Below, in pieces: positions 31,811 through 40,826 of a stretch of 64,000 nt of DNA. The position numbers were made by a program, and so were the translations under genes. Each line of letters begins with the position of its first letter. Position 1 is the first letter of the stretch. The stretch covers positions 1,426,001 to 1,490,000 of the forward strand of contig JADJPM010000004.1 in assembly GCA_016713245.1 (NCBI GenBank). Reading direction: 5' to 3'. The notes under the pieces are model-generated. The model was not told the origin of the DNA. It did not search any database and was given only the letters and a program-made list of their open reading frames with translations. The stretch comes from Verrucomicrobiaceae bacterium. Its GTDB lineage: Bacteria > Verrucomicrobiota > Verrucomicrobiia > Verrucomicrobiales > Verrucomicrobiaceae.

Positions 31811-33421
31811 TCAAACGGCCACGCAATGCACCTTGCTGATGCCGCTGATCTTTTCGAGCTCGCCGATCACCTCGGCGCTCGGCGTGGTGTCGAGCGTGAG
31901 GATGGTCAAAGCCTTGCCGCTTTCTTTGTCACGGCTAAGGGACATGTCGGCGATGTTCACCTGGTTCTTACCGAGGATGGCGCTGTAGCTGGCGATCATG
32001 CCGGGGCGGTCGATGTTTTCGATGAAGAGCAGCGTGCCTTCCGGATTCGCCTCGATGCGGCGGCCGTTGACCTTCACGATGCGCGGCGAACCGGCGAAGA
32101 AGGTGCCTGCGATGCTCGCAGCCTCGCCCGCGTCGTTTTTGGCGACGACTTCGATGAGGTCGGCGAACTCGCTCGGGTCCGTGAGGCGGCTTTCGGTGAA
32201 GCGGATGCCCAGGTTTTCAGCCACGCCGTTGGCGTTGATGTAGTTCACCTGCTCGGCGCCGACGGGGCGCTCCAGGAAACCTTTCAAAACAGCGCGGGAG
32301 ATGAGTGTGGTGTCACCACTGCCCACTTTGCCGCTGTAGTTGATGCGCACGACGTTGCTGCGGGTCGGGGCAAATTGCGAAACGAGGCGGCCGAGGAGTT
32401 CACCGAACTTCAAGAACGGTCCGATCTCGGCGAGGACTTTCGGATCGACGTTCGGCATGTTCACCGCGTTCACGACGGTGCCTTGCAGAAGGTGCGCCTT
32501 GATCACTTCGGCGATTTCGATGCCGACGTTTTCCTGGGCTTCCTCGGTGGAAGCACCGAGGTGAGGCGTGAAGACGGTATTGGGAGCCTTCAGCAGCGGG
32601 TAATCTGCAGGAGGCGGCTCGACCTCGAAAACATCCAGCGCCGCACCGGCGATGGTGCCTGCGGTGAGTGCCTCGGCGAGTGCGGCATCATCGATGAGAC
32701 CGCCACGGGCGCAGTTGATGATGCGGCAGGATTTCTTCAGGCTGGCGAGACGCTTCGCATTGATCATGTGCTTCGTCTCCGGCGTGAGCGGCATGTGCAT
32801 CGTGATGTAATCGGCCTGCACGATGGCGGCGTCGAGATCCTCGCAAAGGGTCACGCCGAGGCTTTCCGCGCGGTTTTTGCTCAAATATGGGTCATAAGCG
32901 ACGACGCTCATGCCGAAGGCCTTCGCGCGCTTGGCGAACTCCGCGCCGATGCGGCCCATGCCGAGCACGACGAGTGTTTTGCCATACACTTCGGTGCCCT
33001 GGAAGCTTTTGCGGTCCCATTTGCCCGCCACGATGGAGGCGTTTGCCTGGGCGGTTTTGCGGCTGAGTGCCATCATGAGGGTGAAGGCCTGCTCGGCGGT
33101 CGAGATGGTGTTGCCGCCGGGGGTGTTCATCACCACCACGCCGCGCTTCGAGGCCACTGGCACGTCGATGTTATCCACGCCCACACCGGCACGGCCCACG
33201 ACTTTGAGGTTCGGCGCGGCGTCGATGACTTTGGCGGTCACTTTGGCTCCGCTGCGCACGATGATGGCGTGGGCGTCGCGGGAGGCTTCGATCATTTTGT
33301 CCTCGGCCTTCAGGTCCATGTCCACCGTCACATTGAAAGACGGCTCCGCTTTGAGCAGGTCGATGCCTTTGCTCGAAATGGGGTCGTTGTTGCCGGCGAT
33401 GAGGATGTTGAACTTGGACAT
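31811..33421 (-). CDS. serA: D-3-phosphoglycerate dehydrogenase, long (type I) form
   Basis: 536 residues, the size of the form with substrate, NAD, intervening and ACT domains. The NAD fold has GMGRIG (154-159). Catalytic residues are R240 (NCARGGLIDD), E269 (FEVEPP) and H287 (TPHLGAST). The intervening domain covers about 320-455, and the C-terminal ACT domain (NIDRPGMIASYSAILG onward) is where serine feedback inhibition occurs in related enzymes. It oxidises 3-phosphoglycerate to phosphohydroxypyruvate, the first step of serine synthesis. The start at 33421 fits the family N-terminus. Confidence 0.96.
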   Translation of the reverse strand: MSKFNILIAGNNDPISSKGIDLLKAEPSFNVTVDMDLKAEDKMIEASRDAHAIIVRSGAKVTAKVIDAAPNLKVVGRAGVGVDNIDVPVASKRGVVVMNTPGGNTISTAEQAFTLMMALSRKTAQANASIVAGKWDRKSFQGTEVYGKTLVVLGMGRIGAEFAKRAKAFGMSVVAYDPYLSKNRAESLGVTLCEDLDAAIVQADYITMHMPLTPETKHMINAKRLASLKKSCRIINCARGGLIDDAALAEALTAGTIAGAALDVFEVEPPPADYPLLKAPNTVFTPHLGASTEEAQENVGIEIAEVIKAHLLQGTVVNAVNMPNVDPKVLAEIGPFLKFGELLGRLVSQFAPTRSNVVRINYSGKVGSGDTTLISRAVLKGFLERPVGAEQVNYINANGVAENLGIRFTESRLTDPSEFADLIEVVAKNDAGEAASIAGTFFAGSPRIVKVNGRRIEANPEGTLLFIENIDRPGMIASYSAILGKNQVNIADMSLSRDKESGKALTILTLDTTPSAEVIGELEKISGISKVHCVAV

Positions 33422-33515
33422 GATGGTTGGGGGAAAAGGGGGCGCAGACTAGCGTCCTTTCTTCCGTGCTCAAGGAGCGATTGCGTGCTGGACAGATCGC
33501 AGGGCGGCGGGTTGA

Positions 33516-34466
33516 ATGGGCCGCATGATTCTCGCCTTCATTCCCGGCCTTGGGGACGCTGCTTCCGGGGCGCTGGTCGGCGTCCTAGCCACCGCTGTCG
33601 CCGCGTTCGCCCTGCTCAAATCCAAGCTCGCCGCTCACGCCGCCGCCGCAGCCGAAGCCCAGGAAAAACTCAAAACCGAGGCCGAGTCCGTCCTGCTGGC
33701 CGAAAAAGCCCGCGCCACCGCCACCCTCGGCGAGGTCCAGAACCGGCTCGATACCACCTCCGCCAAGCTCGCCGATGTCGAGCAACGCTACGCCACCCAC
33801 CGCGAAGTCGCCGACCGCCGCCTGAACGATGCCTCCCAGCAGATCGCCCGCCTCGAAAGCGATCTCGGCGCCACCCGCGAGGTCGCCGCCCAGCTCCCGC
33901 CCACCCAGGCCCGCATCAAGGACCTCGAAACCGCCCTCGCCGCCGAGCATGGTCGCCTCAGTGCCCTCGAAAAAGCCGTCGAAGCCCACAATTCTCGTGC
34001 TGCCGACCTCGAAAAACGGCTCGCCGACGCCCAGGCCTTCGGATTGAAGATGAAAGAGGAGGTCGATGCCAAGGAACTCGAACTTCGCCGCCTCAAAGCC
34101 GAGGCTGAAGCCCTCGCGGCGGATGGTGGCATGGAAAACGAAGTCAAAAAAGCCCAGGAAGCCACTCGTCAGGCCGAGGCAAAAATCGCCCAACTCCAAA
34201 AAAGCCTCTCCGCCTCCGAAGCCCGCCTCGCCATGGTCCAAAAGGAGTTCATGACCGCCGTCGGCACCGCCCCGGCCGCCGCCGCGCCTGCCTCCTCCAA
34301 TCCCGATAAACGCGTCCGCGACCTCGAAGAAAAAATCGCCCAGATGGAAGCCGAAGCCCGCAAAAAGATTCGCGAAGACGGTTACAAGATCGCCGAACTC
34401 GAATACCGCCTCAGCGAGGCCTTGGAGAAAGCTGGAACGCCGCCTCCAGATGCCCCGGCTAGCTGA
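33516..34466 (+). CDS. Coiled-coil membrane-anchored hypothetical protein
   Basis: 316 residues, or 313 from the ATG at 33525. A short hydrophobic N-terminus (ILAFIPGLGDAASGALVGVLATAVAAFALL) is followed by about 230 residues of continuous heptad-type helix, rich in Ala, Glu, Lys and Leu. The C-terminal tail is Pro-rich. The layout suggests a membrane-tethered rod. No enzyme motif is seen. Low-complexity helical composition makes homology searches unreliable. It diverges from serA. Confidence 0.7.
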   Translation: MGRMILAFIPGLGDAASGALVGVLATAVAAFALLKSKLAAHAAAAAEAQEKLKTEAESVLLAEKARATATLGEVQNRLDTTSAKLADVEQRYATHREVADRRLNDASQQIARLESDLGATREVAAQLPPTQARIKDLETALAAEHGRLSALEKAVEAHNSRAADLEKRLADAQAFGLKMKEEVDAKELELRRLKAEAEALAADGGMENEVKKAQEATRQAEAKIAQLQKSLSASEARLAMVQKEFMTAVGTAPAAAAPASSNPDKRVRDLEEKIAQMEAEARKKIREDGYKIAELEYRLSEALEKAGTPPPDAPAS

Positions 34467-34498
34467 GATATCTCCCGTTTCAACCCATCCACAACACC

Positions 34499-34978
34499 AT
34501 GAAGACACGCTCTCTCTGCCTCCTCCTCATGCTGGCCGTGACCAGCATGAGCCTCACCTCCGCCGCCGATCCGGCTGAGCCGAAAAAGTTCATGATCGAG
34601 GTCCTCATCGACGGGCCTTCCGAGCTTCGCGTGAAGAAAGACGGCATCTACTGGATCAACGGCGAAAACGCCAAGCCCGGACGCCACGAAGGCCAGGAGG
34701 AGCCCACTTACGTCAACGGCAAGTCCTGGCGTCCGAACTGGAAAAACTCCCGGCAGGACCGCGGCGTGGACCGCACCGCCACCAAAAGCCTTGATGGCAT
34801 CGATCCCGCGAAGATCACCTTCAACCTCCGTATGGTCGGCATGACCCGCGATGCCACCGGCATCGAAAAACGCGATGAAATCCGCACTGCCATGGCTGGC
34901 GAAGAGTTCTCCATCATCATTCCGGACGGCCAGACCGGCTCCCGCTGGTATCGCTTTGAGCTGATTCAGAAACCGTGA
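34499..34978 (+). CDS. Secreted hypothetical protein
   Basis: 159 residues. A signal peptide (about 1-22, ending SLTSAADP) is followed by a small domain with DGPSELRVKKDGIYWINGENAKPGRH and a C-terminal IIPDGQTGSRWYRFELIQK. The pattern resembles small exported PVC-group proteins with a beta-rich, possibly sugar-binding fold, but no family is named. It lies 32 bases after the coiled-coil gene and 84 bases before the peptidase gene on the same strand. Confidence 0.65.
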   Translation: MKTRSLCLLLMLAVTSMSLTSAADPAEPKKFMIEVLIDGPSELRVKKDGIYWINGENAKPGRHEGQEEPTYVNGKSWRPNWKNSRQDRGVDRTATKSLDGIDPAKITFNLRMVGMTRDATGIEKRDEIRTAMAGEEFSIIIPDGQTGSRWYRFELIQKP

Positions 34979-35062
34979 GTTCAATTCACAGCCGGACAGG
35001 CTATTGAAACCAACTTTCCGCACGCGGGCGGCGTTTGCAGGCGTATAACCTTCCCTGAAACC

Positions 35063-37966
35063 ATGCGCCCTGTCCTTTTCGTCGCTTCCGTCCTTTTTGT
35101 CCTTCCTGCCTTCGCCCAGACTGAGGCGGATTTCATCACGAACCCGCGCCAGCTCACCTTTGAGGGCCGCCGGGCCGGAGAAGGCTACTTCAATGCCGAT
35201 GGGACGAAGATGATCTTCCAGTCCGAGCGCGAGGAGGGGAATCCGTTTTATCAGATCTACCTGATGGACCTCGAAACGGGTGACCAAGAGCGCATTTCAC
35301 CCGGCATGGGCAAGACGACCTGCGCGTGGATTCATCCGGACGGCAAACGCGTGCTCTTCGCCAGCACGCATACCGATGCGAACTCGAAGAAGCTTCAAGA
35401 GGCCGAGTATGAAGAGCGGAAGACCTCCAAAGTCCGCAAATACTCCTGGGACTACGATGAGCATTACGAGATCTGGGAATACACGCTCGCCGACAAGAAG
35501 CTCAAAAATCTCACCAACGCTCGTGGTTACGACGCCGAAGGCGGTTGGTCGCCCGATGGCAAGAAGATGGTCTTTGCCAGCAATCGCCAGGCTTACGAAA
35601 CTAAGCTGAGCAAGGAAGACGAAGAGCGCCTGAAGATCGACAAACAGCACTTCATGGAGATCTACACGGCCGACGCCGATGGCTCGAACGTGAAACGTCT
35701 GACCAACGTGCCCGGCTACGACGGCGGACCGTTCTTCAGCGCCGATGGCCAGCGCATCTGCTGGCGTCGCTTCACGCCGAAAGGCGATGTGGCCGAGGTG
35801 TGGACCATGAACGTCGATGGCAGCGATCAAAAGCCGCTCACCAAGCTCGGCGCGATGAGCTGGGCCCCGTATTTCCACCCCAGCGGCGAGTATTTGATCT
35901 TCACCACCAACCTCAACGGCTTCGCCAACTTCGAGCTCTACCTCGTCGATGCCGCCGGCAAGCATGCGCCAGTCCGCGTGACCACCACGGATGGCTTCGA
36001 TGGCCTGCCGGTCTTTTCACCCGATGGCAAAAAGCTCTCGTGGACCAGCGGACGCGCCAGCGGCGGCCAAAGCCAGATTTTCATCGCGGATTGGGATCAC
36101 GATCATGCCCGCGTCGCTCTCGGACTATCCCACCCCGTCAATGCTGTCACCCCTGTCAATTCGGTCAAAACACCCCCCACCAGCGCAGAAATCACCGAAA
36201 CCGATCTCAAAGCCCACATCTCATATTTGGCCTCCGACGAACTCGGCGGCCGTCTCACCGGCACAGAAGGCGAAAAGCTTGCCACGCAGTATTTCGCCGA
36301 TGTGGCGAAGCAGATCGGCCTCGCGCCGTTTGGCGATGATGAGACCTACTTCGACAACTTCGACTTCACCGCCGGCGTCGCCCTCGGCGAAGGCAACACC
36401 TTGACCCTCCTTGACCAATCCTTGACCGCTGACCAAGACTGGAAACCGCTCTCCTTCTCCCAAAACGGCGAGGTAAAGCCCGCCAATATCGTCTTCGCTG
36501 GTTACGGCATCGAAACACCCGAATCGGCCTCCATCGAGACCTATTCGAGTTACGCGCATCTCGACGTGAAGGACAAATGGGTGCTCGTGTTCCGCTATCT
36601 GCCGGAAGGCATCACGCAGGAGCGGCGGAATGAACTCAGCCGCTACTCCAGCCTGCGCTACAAGGCGCTCACGGCACGCCAAAAGGGCGCACGCGGCTTC
36701 ATCGTGGTCAGCGGACCGAATTCAAAGGTTGTGCAGCAGCTCGCGCCGATGACCTTTGATGCCTCACTGGCCTCCAGCGGCATCGCGGCGATCAGCGTGA
36801 CCGATGCGGTGGGTGATAAATTGCTCACGGGCACCGGCAAGACGCTCAAGGAACTCCAGGACAAGCTCGACACGGGCGACTTGATGGGCGGCATCGACTG
36901 CCAAGGCACGCTCGCGGCGAACATCGTAATCCAGCAGGAGAAGAAAAAGGGCCGCAACGTGCTCGCCGTGCTGCCCTACGGCTCGCAGCCTGATCCACAC
37001 GTCGCGCCGCTCATTGTCGGGGCCCATATCGACCACCTCGGCAGCAGTGGCGGCTCGAACTCACGCGCGAAGGGCGATGAAGTGAACAAAATCCATCACG
37101 GAGCCGATGACAATGCCAGCGGGGTCGGCGGCGTGCTCGAAATCGCTCAGTGGCTGGCCGATTTGAAGAAGCAGGGCAAGCTCACGCTGAAACGCGACAT
37201 CATCTTCGCCGCGTGGAGCGGCGAGGAACTCGGATTGCTCGGCAGCAATCACTTCGTCGAAGCCTACGCGAAGATGATCAAGGGCGATGCCAACGCGAAG
37301 CTCACCGGCATGTTCGCCGCGTGCCTGAACATGGACATGATCGGCCGTTTCCAGAAGGCGCTCGTGCTCCAGGGCCTCGGCAGCAGCTCGCTGTGGGCGA
37401 AGGAGATCGAAAAACGCAACGCGCCCATTGGGTTGCCGATCACCACGCAAACCGACGCTCATCTGCCCACCGACAGCACCGCATTCTATTTGAAGGGTAT
37501 CCCCACGCTGAACGCCTTCACCGGCTCGCACGCCGACTATCACATGCCAAGCGACACTGCTGACAAGATTGACTATGTGAGTGCCGCGAAGATCACGAAG
37601 CTCATGGGCCTCATCGCGCGCGGCATCGCCACGGCGGACGCCGCGCCGGATTACATCGCCATGGAGGCACCGAAGAACTCCGGCGTGCGTACCGGCCTGC
37701 GTGCGTATTTGGGCACGATTCCCGACTACGCGCAGGGAGACACGAAAGGCGTGAAACTCAGCGGCGTGTCACCGATCGGCCCTGCGGCGAAAGCGGGCGT
37801 GAAAGCCGGCGACATCATCATCAAGCTCGGCGGCAAGGACATCGCGAACATCTACGACTACACCTATGTGATGGGCGATTTGAAGATCGGCAAAGAGACC
37901 ACCATCACCGTGCAGCGTGATGGCAAAAGCGTGGAGTTGAAGATCACGCCGGGGTCGCGGGATTGA
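35063..37966 (+). CDS. PD40 beta-propeller / M28 peptidase / PDZ fusion, secreted
   Basis: 967 residues with a signal peptide (about 1-19). Residues 30-360 hold TolB-like PD40 repeats (GGWSPDGKKMVFASN, PFFSADGQRICWR, PVFSPDGKKLSWTSG). A PA-like insert follows the start of the peptidase domain. M28 zinc ligands are in VGAHIDHLG (H654, D656), DDNASG, WSGEELGLLGS and the later TQTDAHLPTDS and GSHADYH blocks. A PDZ domain (about 885-967; GAAKAGVKAGDIIIKLGGKD in essence) ends the protein. It is probably an outer-surface or periplasmic aminopeptidase with the propeller as substrate gate. Confidence 0.9.
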   Translation: MRPVLFVASVLFVLPAFAQTEADFITNPRQLTFEGRRAGEGYFNADGTKMIFQSEREEGNPFYQIYLMDLETGDQERISPGMGKTTCAWIHPDGKRVLFASTHTDANSKKLQEAEYEERKTSKVRKYSWDYDEHYEIWEYTLADKKLKNLTNARGYDAEGGWSPDGKKMVFASNRQAYETKLSKEDEERLKIDKQHFMEIYTADADGSNVKRLTNVPGYDGGPFFSADGQRICWRRFTPKGDVAEVWTMNVDGSDQKPLTKLGAMSWAPYFHPSGEYLIFTTNLNGFANFELYLVDAAGKHAPVRVTTTDGFDGLPVFSPDGKKLSWTSGRASGGQSQIFIADWDHDHARVALGLSHPVNAVTPVNSVKTPPTSAEITETDLKAHISYLASDELGGRLTGTEGEKLATQYFADVAKQIGLAPFGDDETYFDNFDFTAGVALGEGNTLTLLDQSLTADQDWKPLSFSQNGEVKPANIVFAGYGIETPESASIETYSSYAHLDVKDKWVLVFRYLPEGITQERRNELSRYSSLRYKALTARQKGARGFIVVSGPNSKVVQQLAPMTFDASLASSGIAAISVTDAVGDKLLTGTGKTLKELQDKLDTGDLMGGIDCQGTLAANIVIQQEKKKGRNVLAVLPYGSQPDPHVAPLIVGAHIDHLGSSGGSNSRAKGDEVNKIHHGADDNASGVGGVLEIAQWLADLKKQGKLTLKRDIIFAAWSGEELGLLGSNHFVEAYAKMIKGDANAKLTGMFAACLNMDMIGRFQKALVLQGLGSSSLWAKEIEKRNAPIGLPITTQTDAHLPTDSTAFYLKGIPTLNAFTGSHADYHMPSDTADKIDYVSAAKITKLMGLIARGIATADAAPDYIAMEAPKNSGVRTGLRAYLGTIPDYAQGDTKGVKLSGVSPIGPAAKAGVKAGDIIIKLGGKDIANIYDYTYVMGDLKIGKETTITVQRDGKSVELKITPGSRD

Positions 37967-37975
37967 AGCAGAACT

Positions 37976-37996
37976 GAACAGGATGCAATCCTGTTC
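37976..37996. terminator. Hairpin between convergent genes
   Basis: GAACAGGAT and ATCCTGTTC form a 9-bp stem with a 3-base loop in the 47-base gap between two convergent stops. There is no long T run on either side. It could be a bidirectional terminator or another short palindromic repeat. Confidence 0.5.
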
Positions 37997-38013
37997 CACT
38001 TTCTTGATCCAGA

Positions 38014-39327
38014 CTACTCCCTCGCGAGGCGGATGCTTTTCACCTTCATCCAAGCATCGGGTTCCGCTTGGCCAATGGGATCGAGGCGAAGTCGGATCAG
38101 GCCGCCGCGGTACGCGGGATGGTCGGCGAGGCGGATGACGTGGCGATGAAACTCGCCATCGGCGACGAGCGGGAAGGTGAGGAGGCTTTTGGAGCCAAAG
38201 GAAGGCTCGCCAAGTGCCTGCCACATGATGACGCCTTGCTTTTGTGAGGTCTTGAAGGCGGCTTCAACGATAAGCACGGGGGCTTCCTCCGCCTGCCAGA
38301 AGGTCTGTGGGCTGATGAGGTAGGGGTCGTCCTTTTCGAAGAGGACGTGCAGATGCTCTTGGATCGGCCAGCCGGTGTCGCGGGCATTTTGGTGATGCCA
38401 GCCCTGACGGTCATGAGTGAAAGTCCAAGCGGGAAGGTCCTTGGGTTGGTGGAGAGTGGCACGTTGTCGGATTTCATCGAGGGAACCGAGCAGCAGCTCG
38501 TAACGAAACTCATACACGATGTCGTGATCGAGAATCTCCTGCCCTTGGCCGCCGAGGTAGCCAGTGCTGTTTCCATGCGTGTCATTGGTGCCGGGTTTCC
38601 CCGCGAAGCCTCCGGTGAAGTGAACGCGACCCGGTGTGATGAGACCGAGGCCGTGGTTTGATTCATCCAGCAAGGCGGCCCAGCTTTCTGTGCCCGTCCA
38701 GAGGGACCAGGGATGCTTTCCATTTGGCGCCGGGGCTGCGGAAATGGCATCGCCCGTGAATGGGCGGGGGCCTTGGTAGCTCATCACGCGATGAAACGAG
38801 GCGTTCGCATACACGGCGGGCAGTTCCTGGAGGCGGGCAGTGTATTGGGTGTGATCCTCGCGGGCGTTGTTGAGTCTTGCGCGGGCTTTCACGACCGGTC
38901 CTTCCAGTGTGAGCCAAGCTTCAAAGGTGCAATCACCCGGCACGTTGTTGAGCGGCCACTGCATTGGCTGGCAGGTGAGATGGATCTCACGACCGTTGTT
39001 TTCATGCGACAGGACTTTGGAGGCATTCTTGAAATCATCGCCCGTCTGGATGGGATTCCAGCCAAGCTGTCTCCAATGCTCCGCCGGCTTCTGCCCCTTG
39101 GCCTCGAAGGGCACCGGCCCCGAGTAGAAGGAAAGCTGCACCTGCCGGCCGAGGTCGAAGTTGTTGATCACATTCGCGTCGTCCTTCACCGAGGCGAGAA
39201 AGGTGATCGCCCCGCCTAGATCGAGGTCCACACCGAGCTTGATGCGGTCGTTCTGGAGGAAGCTCAGGCGCTCGGCGTGAGCCAACGCCGGCAGGAGGAA
39301 GATGGCGAGGAGGATGATGCGGAGCAT
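38014..39327 (-). CDS. Secreted hypothetical protein, beta-rich
   Basis: 437 residues with a signal peptide (MLRIILLAIFLLPALAHA). The body contains LDLGGAITFLASV, several aromatic-rich strands (WNPIQTGDDF, WSLWTGTESWAALL) and a C-terminal part rich in Phe and Trp (TFWQAEEAPVLIVEAAFK), like a carbohydrate-recognising beta-sandwich. No catalytic motif could be named. The N-terminal region is reminiscent of aldose-epimerase or lyase-like folds, but this is weak. It lies 18 bases downstream of the UbiA gene. Confidence 0.6.
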   Translation of the reverse strand: MLRIILLAIFLLPALAHAERLSFLQNDRIKLGVDLDLGGAITFLASVKDDANVINNFDLGRQVQLSFYSGPVPFEAKGQKPAEHWRQLGWNPIQTGDDFKNASKVLSHENNGREIHLTCQPMQWPLNNVPGDCTFEAWLTLEGPVVKARARLNNAREDHTQYTARLQELPAVYANASFHRVMSYQGPRPFTGDAISAAPAPNGKHPWSLWTGTESWAALLDESNHGLGLITPGRVHFTGGFAGKPGTNDTHGNSTGYLGGQGQEILDHDIVYEFRYELLLGSLDEIRQRATLHQPKDLPAWTFTHDRQGWHHQNARDTGWPIQEHLHVLFEKDDPYLISPQTFWQAEEAPVLIVEAAFKTSQKQGVIMWQALGEPSFGSKSLLTFPLVADGEFHRHVIRLADHPAYRGGLIRLRLDPIGQAEPDAWMKVKSIRLARE

Positions 39328-39345
39328 GGTATCCTGAGATGGGGA

Positions 39346-40206
39346 TCACGTCGCGGCCACCCAGCGCTGCCAGAGTCGCAGGAAGGGGACGAGGGCGAGA
39401 AAGGCGAAGGCCAAAGGGGCGGAGATGTTGGAGATAGTGAGCGCATCGACCAGCGGAATCCCCGCGAGCAGCAGGCCGACGGATTTTCCGATGGCGGGGC
39501 CGCCTTTTCGCATCGCGTGGGTGGCATAGGCCACGAGCATGGCGAAGGCGCCGAGGATGATGAGCTGTGCGGTGCTGGCGTGTCCAGAGGCAAAGCCGCG
39601 GGCGCTGATGATGGCGGGCAGATAAAGGCAACCAAAAGCCAGCAGGGCAGACATGGGCGGCAGAGCGCCGTTTCGATGCTCCAGGCGTGCGGCGAGGGTG
39701 ATGCCGACGATGTAGGCACCGAGGGCGAGGGCAGGGAGGAAGATCTTGTCGATGTCGAGAGTCACGGCGGAGGCCACGGTGAGGTAAAGCAGCGCTCGGC
39801 AAGCTCCCATGATGATGACGGAGCCGCTCCATTGCTTATGATAGAGGTCGTAAAAGACGATGGCAGCGACCAAAAACGCGGTGATTCGAGGGGCGGCACC
39901 GAAGCCGGTGGCGAGAGTGGCTCCAGCGAGCAAAAGCACCAGGGCCACACTCCACACGGTCGTGAGTTTCACCCGCCCGCTCGGGATGGGCCGCTCGCGG
40001 CGGTGCTCGTGGTCGAATTTGGCATCAGCGGCGTCATTGAGGATCATGCCGCCGGTGTAGAGTAGGGAACCGGCAAGGATGAACCAATAGAGTCGGGTGT
40101 CTGCGAGCTGGCCTCCGGCGAGCAACCAGGCGGCGGTGACATTCGTCCACACTGTGGGGAGATTGGAAATGCGGGCGAGCTGGAGCCAGGGCGTCAGGCG
40201 ATTCAT
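39346..40206 (-). CDS. UbiA-family prenyltransferase (EboC-like)
   Basis: 286 residues from the ATG at 40206. An upstream frame to 40401 runs into the preceding gene and gives no membrane features, so it is rejected. The first aspartate-rich motif is NDAADAKFD, which binds Mg-prenyl diphosphate; a second, shorter Asp site is in VFYDLYHKQW. Eight or nine helices follow. ARISNLPTVWTNVTAAW is typical of the EboC/UbiA-like group. It attaches a prenyl chain to an aromatic or other acceptor in the membrane; the acceptor is unknown. Confidence 0.85.
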   Translation of the reverse strand: MNRLTPWLQLARISNLPTVWTNVTAAWLLAGGQLADTRLYWFILAGSLLYTGGMILNDAADAKFDHEHRRERPIPSGRVKLTTVWSVALVLLLAGATLATGFGAAPRITAFLVAAIVFYDLYHKQWSGSVIIMGACRALLYLTVASAVTLDIDKIFLPALALGAYIVGITLAARLEHRNGALPPMSALLAFGCLYLPAIISARGFASGHASTAQLIILGAFAMLVAYATHAMRKGGPAIGKSVGLLLAGIPLVDALTISNISAPLAFAFLALVPFLRLWQRWVAAT

Positions 40207-40253
40207 GGCGCTGCTCGTCGCTGCTGCATGGACGGGATTCAACTGCGAAGGTT

Positions 40254-40802
40254 TTACAGTCCGGCTTCGGGCTTGAACCAACGGGAGAGCGTGATCTCGC
40301 AGATGGCCTGAGGGGTCTTTTCTTTGGCTTTGGAGTCGATCTGAAATTCGAGGGCTTTGACGGCCTGAAAGCGTTCCGGGCTTTGCAAGCCGGCCAGCCA
40401 TTCGAGCAGGGTCATCTGATCACCACGCAGGCGCACTTCGACGGCCACCTCGCGGTAGTTTTCATTGCTCACGGGTTCGAGAAGCCGCTGCTGCTCCACT
40501 TTCAAAGTGAGATCGAGGGCGTCGTTTTGGACGTCTTCGAGCAGCTTGGCCTGCGCCTGACCGAGGCTTTCGGTGGCGGGCATGGTCTCGCGAAGCCATT
40601 TGGCCCGCTTGTTCCAAAACTCGCGGTCTTCAAAGAGCATCTTCAATTCGACGAGGTCGTTTTCCAGCGTGGTGATGCGTTCCAGCGCTTCACGACGGCG
40701 GTTGAGGAACTCATTCGCGGCCAGCATGCCGCCCACGAGCACCAGCGAGCCAATGCAGCCGAGTAGAAGCTTTTTTTCGCGAGGGGTGAGTGCGAGTGCC
40801 AT
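40254..40802 (-). CDS. PilO/GspM-like assembly protein
   Basis: 182 residues. A single N-terminal helix (LLLGCIGSLVLVGGMLAANEFL) is followed by a coiled-coil stretch (REALERITTLENDLVELKM) and a small ferredoxin-like domain, the PilO/GspM layout. It starts 24 bases after the stop of the PilM/N-like gene. These proteins form the inner-membrane platform of type IV pili or type II secretion. Family assignment rests on topology and neighbour, as sequences of this group diverge quickly. Confidence 0.65.
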   Translation of the reverse strand: MALALTPREKKLLLGCIGSLVLVGGMLAANEFLNRRREALERITTLENDLVELKMLFEDREFWNKRAKWLRETMPATESLGQAQAKLLEDVQNDALDLTLKVEQQRLLEPVSNENYREVAVEVRLRGDQMTLLEWLAGLQSPERFQAVKALEFQIDSKAKEKTPQAICEITLSRWFKPEAGL

Positions 40803-40826
40803 GGGGAAGGTTTCGGAAATCGAAGG

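Noticed and set aside
31718..34108. 796-codon open frame opposite serA
   Set aside because: Covers serA and part of the next gene antisense; composition of a shadow frame.
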